Below, one piece after another: positions 34,928 to 44,129 of a DNA stretch of 64,000 bases. Origin of the DNA: Flavobacterium sp. (GTDB lineage: Bacteria > Bacteroidota > Bacteroidia > Flavobacteriales > Flavobacteriaceae). The DNA lies in the NCBI RefSeq assembly GCF_025352425.1, contig NZ_JANXTI010000026.1, forward strand, positions 1 through 64,000. Reading direction: 5' to 3'. Position 1 is the first letter of the stretch. The number at the start of each line of letters is the position of its first letter. Under the pieces are notes generated by a model. It searched no databases and was not told the origin of the DNA. It was given only the letters and a program-made list of their open reading frames with translations. The translations under genes and the position numbers were made by a program.

Positions 34928-36475
34928 GTGAATAAAGAACTAATCATTAGATCTAGTGCTGACGCTGTAGATTTTGCCTTATTAAAAGATGGAAAACTAA
35001 TTGAATTACACAAACAAGAAGAAACAAGCAACTTCCAGGTTGGCGATATTTTTATTGCCAAAATAAGGAAGCCGGTTGCAGGACTTAACGCTGCTTTTGT
35101 AAATGTAGGCTACGAAAAAGATGCCTTTTTACATTATCAGGATTTAGGTCCAAGTTTTGCTTCTTATTTGAAATTCATAAAACTTGTAAGCGCAGGTAAA
35201 CTAAAAGATTTTTCCCTAAAAAACTTCCAGTTTGAGAAAGAAATTGATAAAGATGGTGCGGTAGCAGACATACTGACCGCCAATCAATCAATATTAGTAC
35301 AAGTAGTAAAAGAACCTATTTCTACAAAAGGGCCAAGAATAAGCTGTGAGCTTTCATTCGCTGGCCGATTTTTAGTTTTAGTGCCTTTTTCAGACCGGGT
35401 TTCTGTTTCGCAAAAAATAGAATCCAAAGATGAAAAAGACCGACTTAAAAAACTAGTACAATCAATCAAACAAAGAGGTTTCGGTGTTATTGTGAGAACA
35501 GTAGCAGAAGGCAAAAACATAGCCGAATTAGAAAAAGATTTGCAGAACTTAATGAATAGATGGACTGCAATGAGTAAAAAATTACCAACTGCACATCATC
35601 CATCCAAAGTGTTAGGAGAGCTAAACAAAGCATCTTCCATACTTAGAGATGTATTTAACGATACTTTTACCAGTATCCAAATTGATGATGAAGAGTTGTA
35701 CCAGGAAACAAAGGACTATTTAGCCGAAATAGCTCCTGAGAAACAAAAAATTGTGAAATTTTATCAGTCGAAAGACACGCAATTGTTTGAGAAATATCAT
35801 ATCGAAAGACAAATAAAAACTTCTTTCGGACGAACAGTATCGATGAGTAAAGGTGCTTATTTGATAATAGAACATACTGAAGCTTTGCACGTTATTGACG
35901 TGAATAGCGGAAACCGTTCTAACAAAGCCAACAATCAGGAAGATACTGCTTTGGAAGTAAATATGATAGCTGCCGCAGAAATCGCAAGACAGTTACGTCT
36001 TCGTGATATGGGCGGAATTATCGTTATCGATTTTATCGATATGAAAGATCCGGACAATCGCCAAGTGTTGTTCAACTTCCTTAGGGATGAAATGAGCGAT
36101 GATAAAGCCAAACACAAAATCTTACCCCCGAGTAAGTTTGGATTAGTCCAAATTACAAGACAAAGAGTAAGACCAGAAGTAAATATTGAAACAAGAGAAG
36201 AAAATCCAAATAACCTGATGAGCGATGTTGATGCGCCAATTCAGATTATAGATAAAATTGGTTTCTCTCTTGAAAAAATTATCAACGGCCATAAAAAGGT
36301 AACACTAAATGTGCATCCCTTTGTGGCAGCATACCTTAAAAAAGGTTTTCCATCATTACGTTCAAAATGGTTTTTTGAACATAAAAAGTGGGTAAAAATC
36401 ATACCTCGTGACGCTTACACGTATTTGGAATATCATTTCTTTGACAACAAAGGAAAAGAGATTTCAGAAAAATAA
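34928..36475 (+). CDS. rng: Ribonuclease G (RNase E/G family)
   Basis: 515 residues from a GTG start at 34928. The S1-like domain is near 38-120 (GDIFIAKIRKPVAGLNAAFV). Catalytic Asp residues lie in VIDVNSGNRSNKANN near 320 and GGIIVIDFIDMKD near 360. The zinc-link CPxC motif of E. coli RNase E is absent: that place reads VRPEVNIETREENPNN. A full-length, normal enzyme for Flavobacteria, acting in rRNA maturation and mRNA decay. Confidence 0.95.
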   Translation: MNKELIIRSSADAVDFALLKDGKLIELHKQEETSNFQVGDIFIAKIRKPVAGLNAAFVNVGYEKDAFLHYQDLGPSFASYLKFIKLVSAGKLKDFSLKNFQFEKEIDKDGAVADILTANQSILVQVVKEPISTKGPRISCELSFAGRFLVLVPFSDRVSVSQKIESKDEKDRLKKLVQSIKQRGFGVIVRTVAEGKNIAELEKDLQNLMNRWTAMSKKLPTAHHPSKVLGELNKASSILRDVFNDTFTSIQIDDEELYQETKDYLAEIAPEKQKIVKFYQSKDTQLFEKYHIERQIKTSFGRTVSMSKGAYLIIEHTEALHVIDVNSGNRSNKANNQEDTALEVNMIAAAEIARQLRLRDMGGIIVIDFIDMKDPDNRQVLFNFLRDEMSDDKAKHKILPPSKFGLVQITRQRVRPEVNIETREENPNNLMSDVDAPIQIIDKIGFSLEKIINGHKKVTLNVHPFVAAYLKKGFPSLRSKWFFEHKKWVKIIPRDAYTYLEYHFFDNKGKEISEK

Positions 36476-36477
36476 AA

Positions 36478-36510
36478 GAAACCGCCTTTCGCAAGATCGG
36501 CGGTTTTTTT
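36478..36510 (+). terminator. Terminator of rng
   Basis: AAACCGCC / GGCGGTTT stem followed by TTTT. Confidence 0.9.
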
Positions 36511-36524
36511 GTTTCTATTTTGAA

Positions 36525-36623
36525 GCTATTCCGGCTATACGTTTCAATCTTTTAAGAATTGATGTGCCTTCGCTAACGCTCAGGCCAATCCTTAAAAGGA
36601 TTTCCACTGCTATCCGGGCTAAA
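36525..36623 (-). repeat. Dispersed TAGCCCCGAT repeat, copy B
   Basis: On the minus strand: TAGCCCGGATAGCAGTGG, an AAATCCTTTTAAGGATT hairpin centre, and the end TATAGCCGGAATAGCTTC. The boundary words match copies C and D. Confidence 0.75.
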
Positions 36624-36649
36624 AATCACAAACCAAATGAATTTTTCAC

Positions 36650-36982
36650 TCATGTATCCTGAGCTTCTCGGTTATCCGGGTTGTCCTGCGTGATGTATTT
36701 CTCCGTGTTTTTCGTATTAAAAGCTCGTTCATCTTCGGGAGAACGATACGCGCTTTCTTTTCCTGATGTCTCTGCCGGACCTTCGGAAAAATTATTTTCA
36801 TCGTGCTCATTATTTGAAGTATTGTCGTTGTTATAATACCGATATGGATCAGTGTCCGACTTAAAATCTTCCGTCTTTCTCTCCGAATCAACATTTAAAC
36901 GTGCCATGTCTATGTGTTTTTCTTTTTCATTCTGTGGATTACTGTCGTCATGACCATAATTCCCATTGCCATTGTTTTCCAT
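36650..36982 (-). CDS. Hypothetical disordered acidic protein
   Basis: 110 residues from ATG 36982 (MENNGNGNYGHDDSNPQNEK). It is rich in Asn, Asp, Glu and Gly, with no hydrophobic core, so it is predicted to be disordered. No domain or partner is recognised. The upstream ATG-like starts add an AT-rich leader and are less likely. It may be a stress or hydrophilin-like protein, but that is a guess. Confidence 0.55.
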   Translation of the reverse strand: MENNGNGNYGHDDSNPQNEKEKHIDMARLNVDSERKTEDFKSDTDPYRYYNNDNTSNNEHDENNFSEGPAETSGKESAYRSPEDERAFNTKNTEKYITQDNPDNREAQDT

Positions 36983-37159
36983 AATTTGATTATTAAATAA
37001 TTGTAAAATTAGCATCTTTACGGGCTGGGCGAATTACAAGATTTTTATAATTACTTACACTGTTTAGCATTCAAACAGTTCGGTTTCCAATCCCAGTAAG
37101 AGGTCGATATTCTATAATATTTAGAATAAATCGTATAAGCTGGTTAAATCCCCGTAAAA

Positions 37160-37446
37160 TAAATTTGTACTACAAGTTAGTTCGTGAGTAACAAATTTCT
37201 GTCGGTACGAAGACGAGGGATGACAGTTCGTCGAGGAGGCTGTAACGGGGCATGCACTTTCCATCCCTTCGTGCATGTAATAACCTAACGTCGGCACACT
37301 TGTGGATTACCAGGTCGGCTTTTGCTAGCAAAAATACCTGAAGCCCACTGGGCTTCCTCCTCTTAATCTCAAATGTGGAAACCGGTCAGCAACACGGCGG
37401 TTCGACAGAAAACTAAAGTCCTCGTTTCGGCGGGGACTTTTTTTAT
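37160..37446 (+). ncRNA. Candidate structured non-coding RNA with own promoter and terminator
   Basis: No protein frame fits here, yet the stretch is GC-richer than its surroundings and full of paired segments. TAAATTTG (37160-37167) is a -7 promoter box. The putative RNA starts near 37174 and ends at a strong terminator (AAGTCC...GGACTT then T8, 37416-37446). Helices: GCATGCAC/GTGCATGT (37250-37277), TTTTGC/GCAAAA (37320-37333), GAAGCCC/GGGCTTC (37340-37356), and a long-range GAGGAGG/CCTCCTC (37233-37239 with 37356-37362). It matches none of tmRNA, RNase P, SRP RNA or a riboswitch I know. Confidence 0.6.
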
Positions 37447-38066
37447 TTCTCCGTTTTAACCTGCCTGAAAGTGAGATTGATTCTTGGCAAAACATCCCTC
37501 GCCGTTTTTGGAACCTGATGCTCCCAATACGTATTGCTTGAGCCCGCCATTAATAGAAATGAACCATGATATAACGGAATTTCAATGTTCGGTATATGTT
37601 TCATAAACTTATGACGCAAACGGAACAGGCGCGTTTCGCCAAAGGTTACCGAAGCAATGTTCATATCCTTGTTGGTGCTAGTTGTCTTATCGCTATGCCA
37701 ACCCACACCATCCGTTCCGTTCCGATATAAATTCAACAAAACAGCATTGAATATTATTTGGGTTTCATTTTCAACCCGATGCTTTATTTCGAGCAATTCG
37801 GTCGGCCAATTGGGATTGGATTCCCGTTCAGGCCGGTTCGTATCGCCGTACCAGGAAACCATACGTGGAGCGGTAACCACTTTGTCATACATTGGCATCT
37901 CGTACTCATGCCAATGGGTCTCTTGAAGCAGTGTAGTATAATATTCATCAGCTTCCTCCTTAACAAAGAAGTTATCAATCAATAACAAATCACAATCGGG
38001 CACATCATAAACTTTTTTGCCACGCATCCCAGAGGTGAACATCTCAGTATCATTGAATAAAATCAT
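37443..38066 (-). CDS. alkB: AlkB-like DNA demethylase (2-oxoglutarate/Fe(II) dioxygenase)
   Basis: 207 residues from ATG 38066 (MILFNDTEMFTSGMRGKK), ten bases after the upstream stop. AlkB enzymes oxidatively remove methyl groups from damaged bases. The iron ligands HxD are in GVGWHSDKTTS near 125, the distal His in YWEHQVPK near 185, and the 2-oxoglutarate arginines in RINLTFR. It forms an operon with the exonuclease/GIY-YIG gene, which lies behind the shared 18-bp motif. Confidence 0.92.
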   Translation of the reverse strand: MILFNDTEMFTSGMRGKKVYDVPDCDLLLIDNFFVKEEADEYYTTLLQETHWHEYEMPMYDKVVTAPRMVSWYGDTNRPERESNPNWPTELLEIKHRVENETQIIFNAVLLNLYRNGTDGVGWHSDKTTSTNKDMNIASVTFGETRLFRLRHKFMKHIPNIEIPLYHGSFLLMAGSSNTYWEHQVPKTARDVLPRINLTFRQVKTEK

Positions 38067-38076
38067 AATTCCTTTT

Positions 38077-39438
38077 CTATTTGAGGACTTTCCCGGGATA
38101 TTTCTCTGCATGGCCGTAAATCAGCTGCATAATGTATTGATTGCTCCTATAAGGTGTAACATAATCCCGCACCTCTGAGGCTTCGCCGAATGCGAGATCC
38201 GATGCAACGTAACCCATTCCATAAAAGTGCCCCTTTTCCACCCAGATGCAACTTCGTTCCTCCGCGTTCCTGCCTTTGTCCATAATGGCAAAGCTTGGCC
38301 GGTTTTGTAAAAAGAAATCGATGGCACTTTCAATCTGACCGTTATGATAGGCCACTTCGGGTAAGTTCACAGTATCGGTTTGGATAAACGTTTCGCCTTC
38401 ACCGGGACTTCCATATTTGCAGAACCGGTAGTCAATTTGAAATTGTTCCATCAACTGCCGCAGCAAATTTATTCCGTCGTGCTCGCTATTAAAAACCTCA
38501 ATACAGTGCTGACTTTTATTAACTTTCGCTATGGCGAGATAGAGGTAACCATTACGCGCTTCATATTGATAAAGTCCATATTTTGGGTCAAATCGTTTTA
38601 GAGCCCTGTTATAAGTGGGCCATAATTTCTTTATTTCATTACATTCAAGCAGCAGTGCCATAAGTTCTGTAGCACAGGCTTCAAAGGAAATGTTGTAAAT
38701 ATCCTTTAGGAAATTCTGCCGTTGTGGATTGATATTATGACCTGTGAAATGCGAGGCAACGCGCTTTTTTATGTTGACCGCTTTCCCGACATAGATTACT
38801 TTTTTTTCCTTGTTATAGAAATAATACACACCGGGCTTTTCGGGTAACTGCTCAAAGACGGCTGGCGGTAAGTTGGGAGGCAGTCGTTGGTCCTGTGCCG
38901 TTTTCTTTATCATCTTCTCCATTACTCCTTCTTCGTCCCATTCCAATAACCGCGAAAACAATATGGCTGTTGCATCGGTATCACCACCTGCACGGTGCCG
39001 GTTTTCCAATGGAATGTCTAACGAATGGCAAAGGTTCCCCAGGCTATAGGAATTCAGTCCCGGCCTTATTTTTCTTGCCGCTCGCACGGTACACAGTTTC
39101 TTTGCTGTCCATTTGAATCCCGACCTTTCGAGTTCGTGCCGGACAAAAGAGTAATCAAAGTTGACGTTATGTGCTACGAAAATCCGACCGGTAAGCATTT
39201 CCAAAATTTTTTCTGAAACATAGTCAAAGGTGGGCGCGTCACGAACGGTTTCGTTATTGATTCCCGTCAGTGCGAAAATAGCAGGCGGTATATCCTTTTG
39301 GGGATTGACAAGCGTTTCCCAGCGATCAATTATGCGTGTACCGTCATGGATGATAATAGCGATTTCCGTAATACGGCTGCCACTCGCATTGCCGCCGGTA
39401 GTTTCGATATCGACTATCGCGAATTCCTGCTTCTTCAT
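38077..39438 (-). CDS. DEDDh exonuclease fused to a GIY-YIG (UvrC-like) domain
   Basis: 453 residues. The N-terminal domain is a DnaQ-type 3'-5' exonuclease: FAIVDIETTG, FVAHNVNFDYSFV and HRAGGDTDAT provide the acidic set and the His. After a linker, LPEKPGVYYFYNKEKKVIYVGKAVNIKKRV is the GIY-YIG nuclease core. This is the Cho/UvrC-type architecture described as DNA polymerase III epsilon-like. A proofreading or repair role is likely. It heads an operon with alkB. The promoter region contains the motif shared with dinB. Confidence 0.92.
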   Translation of the reverse strand: MKKQEFAIVDIETTGGNASGSRITEIAIIIHDGTRIIDRWETLVNPQKDIPPAIFALTGINNETVRDAPTFDYVSEKILEMLTGRIFVAHNVNFDYSFVRHELERSGFKWTAKKLCTVRAARKIRPGLNSYSLGNLCHSLDIPLENRHRAGGDTDATAILFSRLLEWDEEGVMEKMIKKTAQDQRLPPNLPPAVFEQLPEKPGVYYFYNKEKKVIYVGKAVNIKKRVASHFTGHNINPQRQNFLKDIYNISFEACATELMALLLECNEIKKLWPTYNRALKRFDPKYGLYQYEARNGYLYLAIAKVNKSQHCIEVFNSEHDGINLLRQLMEQFQIDYRFCKYGSPGEGETFIQTDTVNLPEVAYHNGQIESAIDFFLQNRPSFAIMDKGRNAEERSCIWVEKGHFYGMGYVASDLAFGEASEVRDYVTPYRSNQYIMQLIYGHAEKYPGKVLK

Positions 39439-39504
39439 TTATTAAATTGTGGTTCAATGTGGTACACAAAATTATGATATTACCGCACTATAGCAACAAT
39501 AAGT

Positions 39505-39530
39505 TTATTGACAAATCCTCACATTAACAT
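39505..39530. promoter_or_regulatory. Putative repair-regulon operator, site 1
   Basis: The 18 bases AAATCCTCACATTAACAT (39513-39530) are identical to 51671-51688 between dinB and the LexA-like gene. It lies 75-92 bases before the exonuclease start. Confidence 0.65.
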
Positions 39531-39872
39531 TTAAGCAACCGCAGCTAACTGCACCACATAATATTGTTCATTGCCACACTCCCACTCCTGCGTAATCACC
39601 AAGTTGGAATTCCTAATGCTGCTAAGTTGACTGCTGACGTCTTTCTCTATGCTGTTGCTCTTACCGATTTCTGTGATAACATAAAAGTTGACGTAGTGTT
39701 CCGGTGAAGGATTGGCATCGCTGTAATCGCATTGGTTGTCCAATTCGTATTCATAGGGGCGTACGTCAATTAAGTTGGTAGAATTTTGTTTTGCCAATAA
39801 ACGGATGATTTCCTCCGTAGCAGATTGTGTTCCTATATGACCAGAGGTCCTGTAGTGTAAGATAGCTTCCAT
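39531..39872 (-). CDS. Hypothetical protein
   Basis: 113 residues, not recognised. Soluble, mixed alpha/beta, no signal peptide. Features are the N-terminal MEAILHYRTSGHIGTQSATE, a central NFYVITEIGKSNSIEKDVSS and a C terminus with two strands (NSNLVITQEWECGNEQYYVV). Its stop codon abuts the operator-like motif upstream of the exonuclease gene, and both genes run leftward, so readthrough is possible. Confidence 0.55.
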   Translation of the reverse strand: MEAILHYRTSGHIGTQSATEEIIRLLAKQNSTNLIDVRPYEYELDNQCDYSDANPSPEHYVNFYVITEIGKSNSIEKDVSSQLSSIRNSNLVITQEWECGNEQYYVVQLAAVA

Positions 39873-40028
39873 AGTAGTAGATTTTTAGGTAAAATTACTG
39901 TGTTGTAGGCACTTGACTCTTATATCATTTTCGGGAAATTTTACTGGGACGCAAAGAAGTAAGGGGAATTTCTTATATATTTGGATAATTATTCTTGCGA
40001 GTGACAAAAACTTCGCCTATTAATGAGT

Positions 40029-40045
40029 TAGCAAACATTGCTCCA
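40029..40045 (-). repeat. Cassette boundary repeat, GTTAGCAAAC arm
   Basis: GAGTTAGCAAACATTGCTC lies just past the DUF4239 stop. The complementary version GAGCAACGTTTGCTAAC is found at 40911-40927 upstream of the same gene, so the gene is bracketed by inverted copies. Confidence 0.7.
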
Positions 40046-40056
40046 GACCGTAATAA

Positions 40057-40848
40057 TTAAATATTATTGGTTTCTTTATCCATCATCAAAATAGTTTTAT
40101 ACTCATTTGGCTCAATCTTCATGTCGCCGGTAAACGGATGATCTAATTGGACAATAATAAAAATAACTAGTCCAATAAATGCGCCCAACAATGTATTTAT
40201 TAATAAATGGATTCGTAAACTTTCTACATCAAGTAATAAAGCAAAAATCATCACAATAATTCCTCCCAACAAGAGTGGAATCCATATTTCAAACGGTATT
40301 GAAGATGAGTTATTTACTTGTCTAAGGCTTCTACGCATGCTTAATTCATTCAACTGATTGAGAATTTGAGCGGAATATGCGTTTTTCATACCTAACTTAC
40401 CTACCAGTAAAAAAACTTTATTTAATGCAGTTCTACTATTTTTATCAAGCGGTTCCATTTTTTCCATAGCAGGAAAATCATGTTCAATAACAGTGTGTAC
40501 ATATTTCATGTAAGCTGTTTTTATTGGTAAAATTTCTGTTTTAGAAGGAAAATAATTAATGTCTCTATAAAAGGCTATTGCTGAACTTCCTTCATAACTG
40601 GTATCTATCTGAGCATTATCAGACGAACCCCAAACCATAAAGACAACAAAACCTAAAAGTAATGCGTAAAAACCTCCAATTATAGCAAAAATATAACTTA
40701 CTGCTTCATTATGCTTCTGTTTTGGAGATATCTTCACGTATTTGCGAAAACAATAAGTTATTAAAAAACTTATTCCAGAAAATATAAGGACAATAATTAT
40801 TAATAATATTAATGGTGGAATCTGAAGTAGTTGATAGATAAAACTCAT
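40057..40848 (-). CDS. DUF4239 membrane protein (bestrophin-like)
   Basis: 263 residues. There are two N-terminal hydrophobic helices (LILLIIIVLIFSGISFLITY and IIGGFYALLLGFVVFMVW) and two C-terminal ones (IPLLLGGIIVMIFALLLDV, then a LLINTLLGAFIGLVIFIIV segment) around a cytoplasmic or periplasmic helical part. This matches DUF4239. The function is unknown; a distant channel-like relation has been suggested for the family. It is a single-gene unit between cassette repeats. Confidence 0.85.
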   Translation of the reverse strand: MSFIYQLLQIPPLILLIIIVLIFSGISFLITYCFRKYVKISPKQKHNEAVSYIFAIIGGFYALLLGFVVFMVWGSSDNAQIDTSYEGSSAIAFYRDINYFPSKTEILPIKTAYMKYVHTVIEHDFPAMEKMEPLDKNSRTALNKVFLLVGKLGMKNAYSAQILNQLNELSMRRSLRQVNNSSSIPFEIWIPLLLGGIIVMIFALLLDVESLRIHLLINTLLGAFIGLVIFIIVQLDHPFTGDMKIEPNEYKTILMMDKETNNI

Positions 40849-40910
40849 GGTGTTCGATTTGTAACCAAAAGTAGTTAAAAATATATGGATAATTTAAACG
40901 TCTCCATTTG

Positions 40911-41006
40911 AGCAACGTTTGCTAACAGCCGTTTCTCGCAATTGCGAATTTTGTGGTAAGTTCACGTTCACGTTTCGCAAGAAATATTATCTTAGTGGAA
41001 AATAAT
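40911..41006. repeat. Palindromic cassette repeat, left half (interrupted by transposon)
   Basis: GAGCAACGTTTGCTAACAGC and CCGTTTCTCGCAATTGCGAA form the left arm. The right arm lies at 44130-44195. The IS1595-type transposon sits in the middle. Removing it and one 8-bp duplicate joins the two halves into one inverted repeat. Confidence 0.75.
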
Positions 41007-41102
41007 GGTAATGTCATAGTTAAAGGTAGTAAAATAATTGCCTAAAAATTTTGTCGTTTGAGTTTAAGTAGTTACATTTGTACTACCATTAAATCATACA
41101 GG

Positions 41103-41969
41103 ATGAATATTATACAAGTTTACAAACAGTTCCCAACACAACAAGATTGCATCAACCATTTAGAATTAGTAAGATGGAACGGCGAACCTACCTGCCCTTA
41201 CTGCAATTCTAAAAACCAATCTCCTATGCCAAAGGAACAACGTTTCCATTGTAATACTTGCAACACTTCTTTTAGTGTTATTGTTGGAACGATATTTCAC
41301 AAAACAAAAATTGATTTACAAAAATGGTTCTTGGCTATTTCTTTAGTGCTTAATGCAAAAAAAGGATATAGCGCACGTCAGTTAGGACGTGATTTAGAAG
41401 TAACAAAAGACACCGCTTGGAGAGTGTTTATGCAGATAAGACGCGCTTTAGTTGACGATAAACAATTAATGACGGGAATTGTTGAAGCTGATGAAACTTA
41501 TATCGGAGGAAAAGATAAAAACCGCCACAATGATAAAAAGAAACCTGGCGGACAAGGTGGCGCAAACCACACGCCTGTTATTGGAGTTTTACAGCGTGAT
41601 GGTAAGGTTGTGGCTAAAAAAAAATGACACCACTAAAAAGACCTTAAAAAGGTTTTTACACGATAACGTTGCCAAAGGTTCTGTTCTTTCAACAGACCAA
41701 CACAAAGGTTATGCAGGAATGAATAAATGGTACGACCATAAAACTGTAAATCACAATATCGGACAGTATGTTAAAGGAATTGCGCACACAATACTTTAGA
41801 AGGATTTTGGTCTTTATTCAAAAGAGGTATTTACGGACAGTACCACCAAATTAGCGATAGATATTTAGACAAATACCTTGTAGAGTTCTGTTTCAGATAC
41901 AGCAACCGTTCGGTTGATACAAATGTATTATTCGCTCAAATTATAAATAAATCAGTAAATCTATATTAA
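41103..41969 (+). pseudogene. IS1595-type (ISXO2-like) transposase, two frameshifts
   Basis: The frame starts at ATG 41103 (MNIIQVYKQFPTQQDCINHL). A zinc ribbon CPYC...CNTC is near 33-60, and the DDE-type domain begins EADETYIGGKDKNRHNDKKK. The frame breaks at a run of nine A (41616-41624), where eight would continue to NDTTKKTLKRFLHDNVAKGS. It breaks again at CACACAATACTTTAG (about 41787), where one more A gives NTLEGFWSLFKRGIYGQYHQ up to a stop at 41969. The two indels cancel. Either the gene is decayed, relies on slippage, or holds homopolymer errors. Confidence 0.9.
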
Positions 41970-41970
41970 T

Positions 41971-42915
41971 ATGAAAAATAAAAATTTAGAAGCTAAGTAT
42001 GGCTCTTCGGACTCTCCTTTAATGATAGGAGATATAGAAATACCTTGTTACGTGTTAGAAGATGGAAAAAGAGTAATTGTGCAAAGAGGCTTGTTTAAAG
42101 CCTTAGGCATTAATTATGGAGGCACAACAAACAAAGAACTCAAGGAGTTTGGAGGTGCTGCAAGGCTGGTCGCTTTTATGGATAATAACTCTATTTTCAA
42201 TGCAAATAATAGCGCAGAGCTTAATGAAATCAAGCTGCTGCTAAAATCCCCTATAAAATTTGAACTTAACGGCGTGATACACTTCGGGTATGAAGCCACA
42301 TTGTTACAAGAAATAACTAAAAGCATATCAAAAGCATATTTAAAAGGTACTTTACCCGCAAGAAATAATGAAATTGGACGTAATGCCGAAATATTATATG
42401 ATGCTTTTGCAAAGGTTGGAATTATTGCGCTAGTTGATGAGGCTACAGGCTATCAAGAGGTAAGAGAAAAAACGGCGCTTAAAGAATTCTTGGCGCAATT
42501 TCTTAAAGATGAAAAAGGGAAATGGGTTCAAACGTATGACGATTCATTTTTTGAAGCTATATTCAGAATGAAAGGATGGAATTGGTCAATTGCAAACAAG
42601 GGCAAAAAACCTCAAGTTGTAGGGCACTATATAAATAATTATGTTTATTCAAGATTGGCTCCGCAAATTTTAATTGAATTGAGAAAACTAAATCCTAAAG
42701 ATGAAAAAGGAAATAGGAAAGGAAAATTTACACAATGGATCGAACCTAACTTCGGACATCCAAAATTAAAAGAACATTTGGCAGTTTTAACAGCTTTAGC
42801 GAAAGCCTCTGGGCATAATTGGAAGAATTGGGAGAGAATGGTCGAAAGGGCATTGCCAAAATTTGGAAGTGATGGAAGCCAATCTCCAGAATTACCCTTT
42901 GATGAGGTTGATTAA
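41971..42915 (+). CDS. P63C domain protein, transposon passenger
   Basis: 314 residues. The C-terminal half is the P63C domain (DSFFEAIFRMKGWNW, then VVGHYINNYVYSRLAPQIL and KRGKFTQWI-like GKFTQWIEPNFGHPKL). P63C occurs in phage and mobile-element proteins and its function is unknown. The N-terminal half (DIEIPCYVLEDGKRVIVQRG) is typical of its usual partner region. It starts one base after the transposase stop and is wholly inside the inverted repeats. Confidence 0.88.
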   Translation: MKNKNLEAKYGSSDSPLMIGDIEIPCYVLEDGKRVIVQRGLFKALGINYGGTTNKELKEFGGAARLVAFMDNNSIFNANNSAELNEIKLLLKSPIKFELNGVIHFGYEATLLQEITKSISKAYLKGTLPARNNEIGRNAEILYDAFAKVGIIALVDEATGYQEVREKTALKEFLAQFLKDEKGKWVQTYDDSFFEAIFRMKGWNWSIANKGKKPQVVGHYINNYVYSRLAPQILIELRKLNPKDEKGNRKGKFTQWIEPNFGHPKLKEHLAVLTALAKASGHNWKNWERMVERALPKFGSDGSQSPELPFDEVD

Positions 42916-43127
42916 ATCAAAAACCATATATTTGTAATGACATAGTGCTATTATTATCGCTTTAACCTGAAAGTACCACATCAATTTTAAAGCAAGACAG
43001 ATAATGATTATAGTGCGCCAATCCGGCGCGACTGTATATCGTTGTTTTGTTGGGCGGGCTGTACTGCCTAGGTTAAGCGTGATATTAGTCGCGCTTTTTT
43101 TATTTAATAACCTAAAAATGTACCACA

Positions 43128-43868
43128 ATGAAAAAAATTATTTTATTATCGTTGCTTTTGCTATGCAACCTTTCTTATTGCCAAAGCAATATTAATGGCA
43201 TTGGAAGATTTAAAGTTGGGATGAACATTTCAATAATAGATTCTTTAAAAAATGAGGGTTACGCCTATAAAGAATTTGACAAGGTTAAAGACCAAAGATA
43301 TTTCGGTTCAGAGCAGGATTTAGTGAATAGATTGTCAAGAAACGAGAGCAAAAAGATAATGAAATCTGAAATGACTATTTACGAAAAAAAAGTGTCCGAC
43401 AATTATCAAGATTATGGATATTCTCCTTTGGTAAAAGAAAAGAGGGTGTTCATTATAAAATACTATAATGTTGCTGACATTGATATTGATTTAATGGAGC
43501 TGGATTTTTATAATGATAAATTATATGAAATAAAAATATCTGAAAATCCCTTACTAAATCTTTCTTTAATGAAAAAATATAAATATGAAAATAAGGTTGA
43601 GTTGGGAGAAAAATACAATTGCTATAATGCATATCGCGAAATAGAATATCAGGAGCAAACTTTAAAAACAATATTTAGAAACGACGAAATATATGCCTAT
43701 TCCCTACAATCAAGAAGTTATCACAACTGCAAAGAGTTAAATATATTACTGTGCGTCGTAAATGATAAAACCATTTCCGAAAATGTGTTTCAGATAGAAA
43801 AAAAGATTTTCATTGATTTAATGAACGACCCAAACAGAAGCGATTTACAATCATTAAAAAAGCTTTAG
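43128..43868 (+). CDS. Secreted hypothetical protein, transposon passenger
   Basis: 246 residues with a signal peptide (MKKIILLSLLLLCNLSYCQS). The mature part is Lys/Tyr-rich, with no known domain. It begins INGIGRFKVGMNISIIDSLK, a pattern seen in many Flavobacterial exported proteins that open with a short periplasmic strand-helix unit. Very AT-rich codons set it apart from the neighbouring repair genes. Being inside the transposon, it is probably cargo of unknown benefit. Confidence 0.65.
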   Translation: MKKIILLSLLLLCNLSYCQSNINGIGRFKVGMNISIIDSLKNEGYAYKEFDKVKDQRYFGSEQDLVNRLSRNESKKIMKSEMTIYEKKVSDNYQDYGYSPLVKEKRVFIIKYYNVADIDIDLMELDFYNDKLYEIKISENPLLNLSLMKKYKYENKVELGEKYNCYNAYREIEYQEQTLKTIFRNDEIYAYSLQSRSYHNCKELNILLCVVNDKTISENVFQIEKKIFIDLMNDPNRSDLQSLKKL

Positions 43869-44129
43869 GTCAATAGTGTTTATAAAACGAAACTTACCGA
43901 ATCACGCGCGCCTATATAGGTTAAAATTTGATGTAACAAAAGTTTCGTTCTCGGTAACACTTTTAGCAGATGTCAGGCATAACGCCTTAGACTTTTTTAT
44001 GAAGTGTTTTTTACTGTCAATGTTAGTTATTTGATAGACGAACCGTTTATTGTGATGCCGTGCGAAATCAGAAAAGGGTTCGTATGCTAAAACATTATTT
44101 CAATCACTACCTTTAACTATGACATTACC

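Larger units (their letters stand above)
41007..44129 (+). mobile_element. IS1595-family transposon with passenger genes (3.1 kb)
   Basis: Perfect 24-base terminal inverted repeats: 41007-41030 begins GGTAATGTCATAGTTAAAGG and 44106-44129 is its complement. The flanks carry an 8-bp target duplication, AAAATAAT, at 40999-41006 and 44130-44137, which fits IS1595 elements. Inside are a broken transposase, a P63C-domain gene and a secreted hypothetical. Between the last two a hairpin AGCG...CGCT then T7 (43074-43105) looks like a terminator. From 43869 to 44105 I see no gene, only inverted fragments such as ACGAAACTTACCGA with GTTTCGTTCTCGGTAAC. Confidence 0.92.

Noticed and set aside
37393-37410. 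tRNA or tmRNA 3' end (GGCGGTTCGAC)
   Set aside because: No acceptor stem, CCA, anticodon arm or tag-peptide frame could be found around the T-loop-like word.
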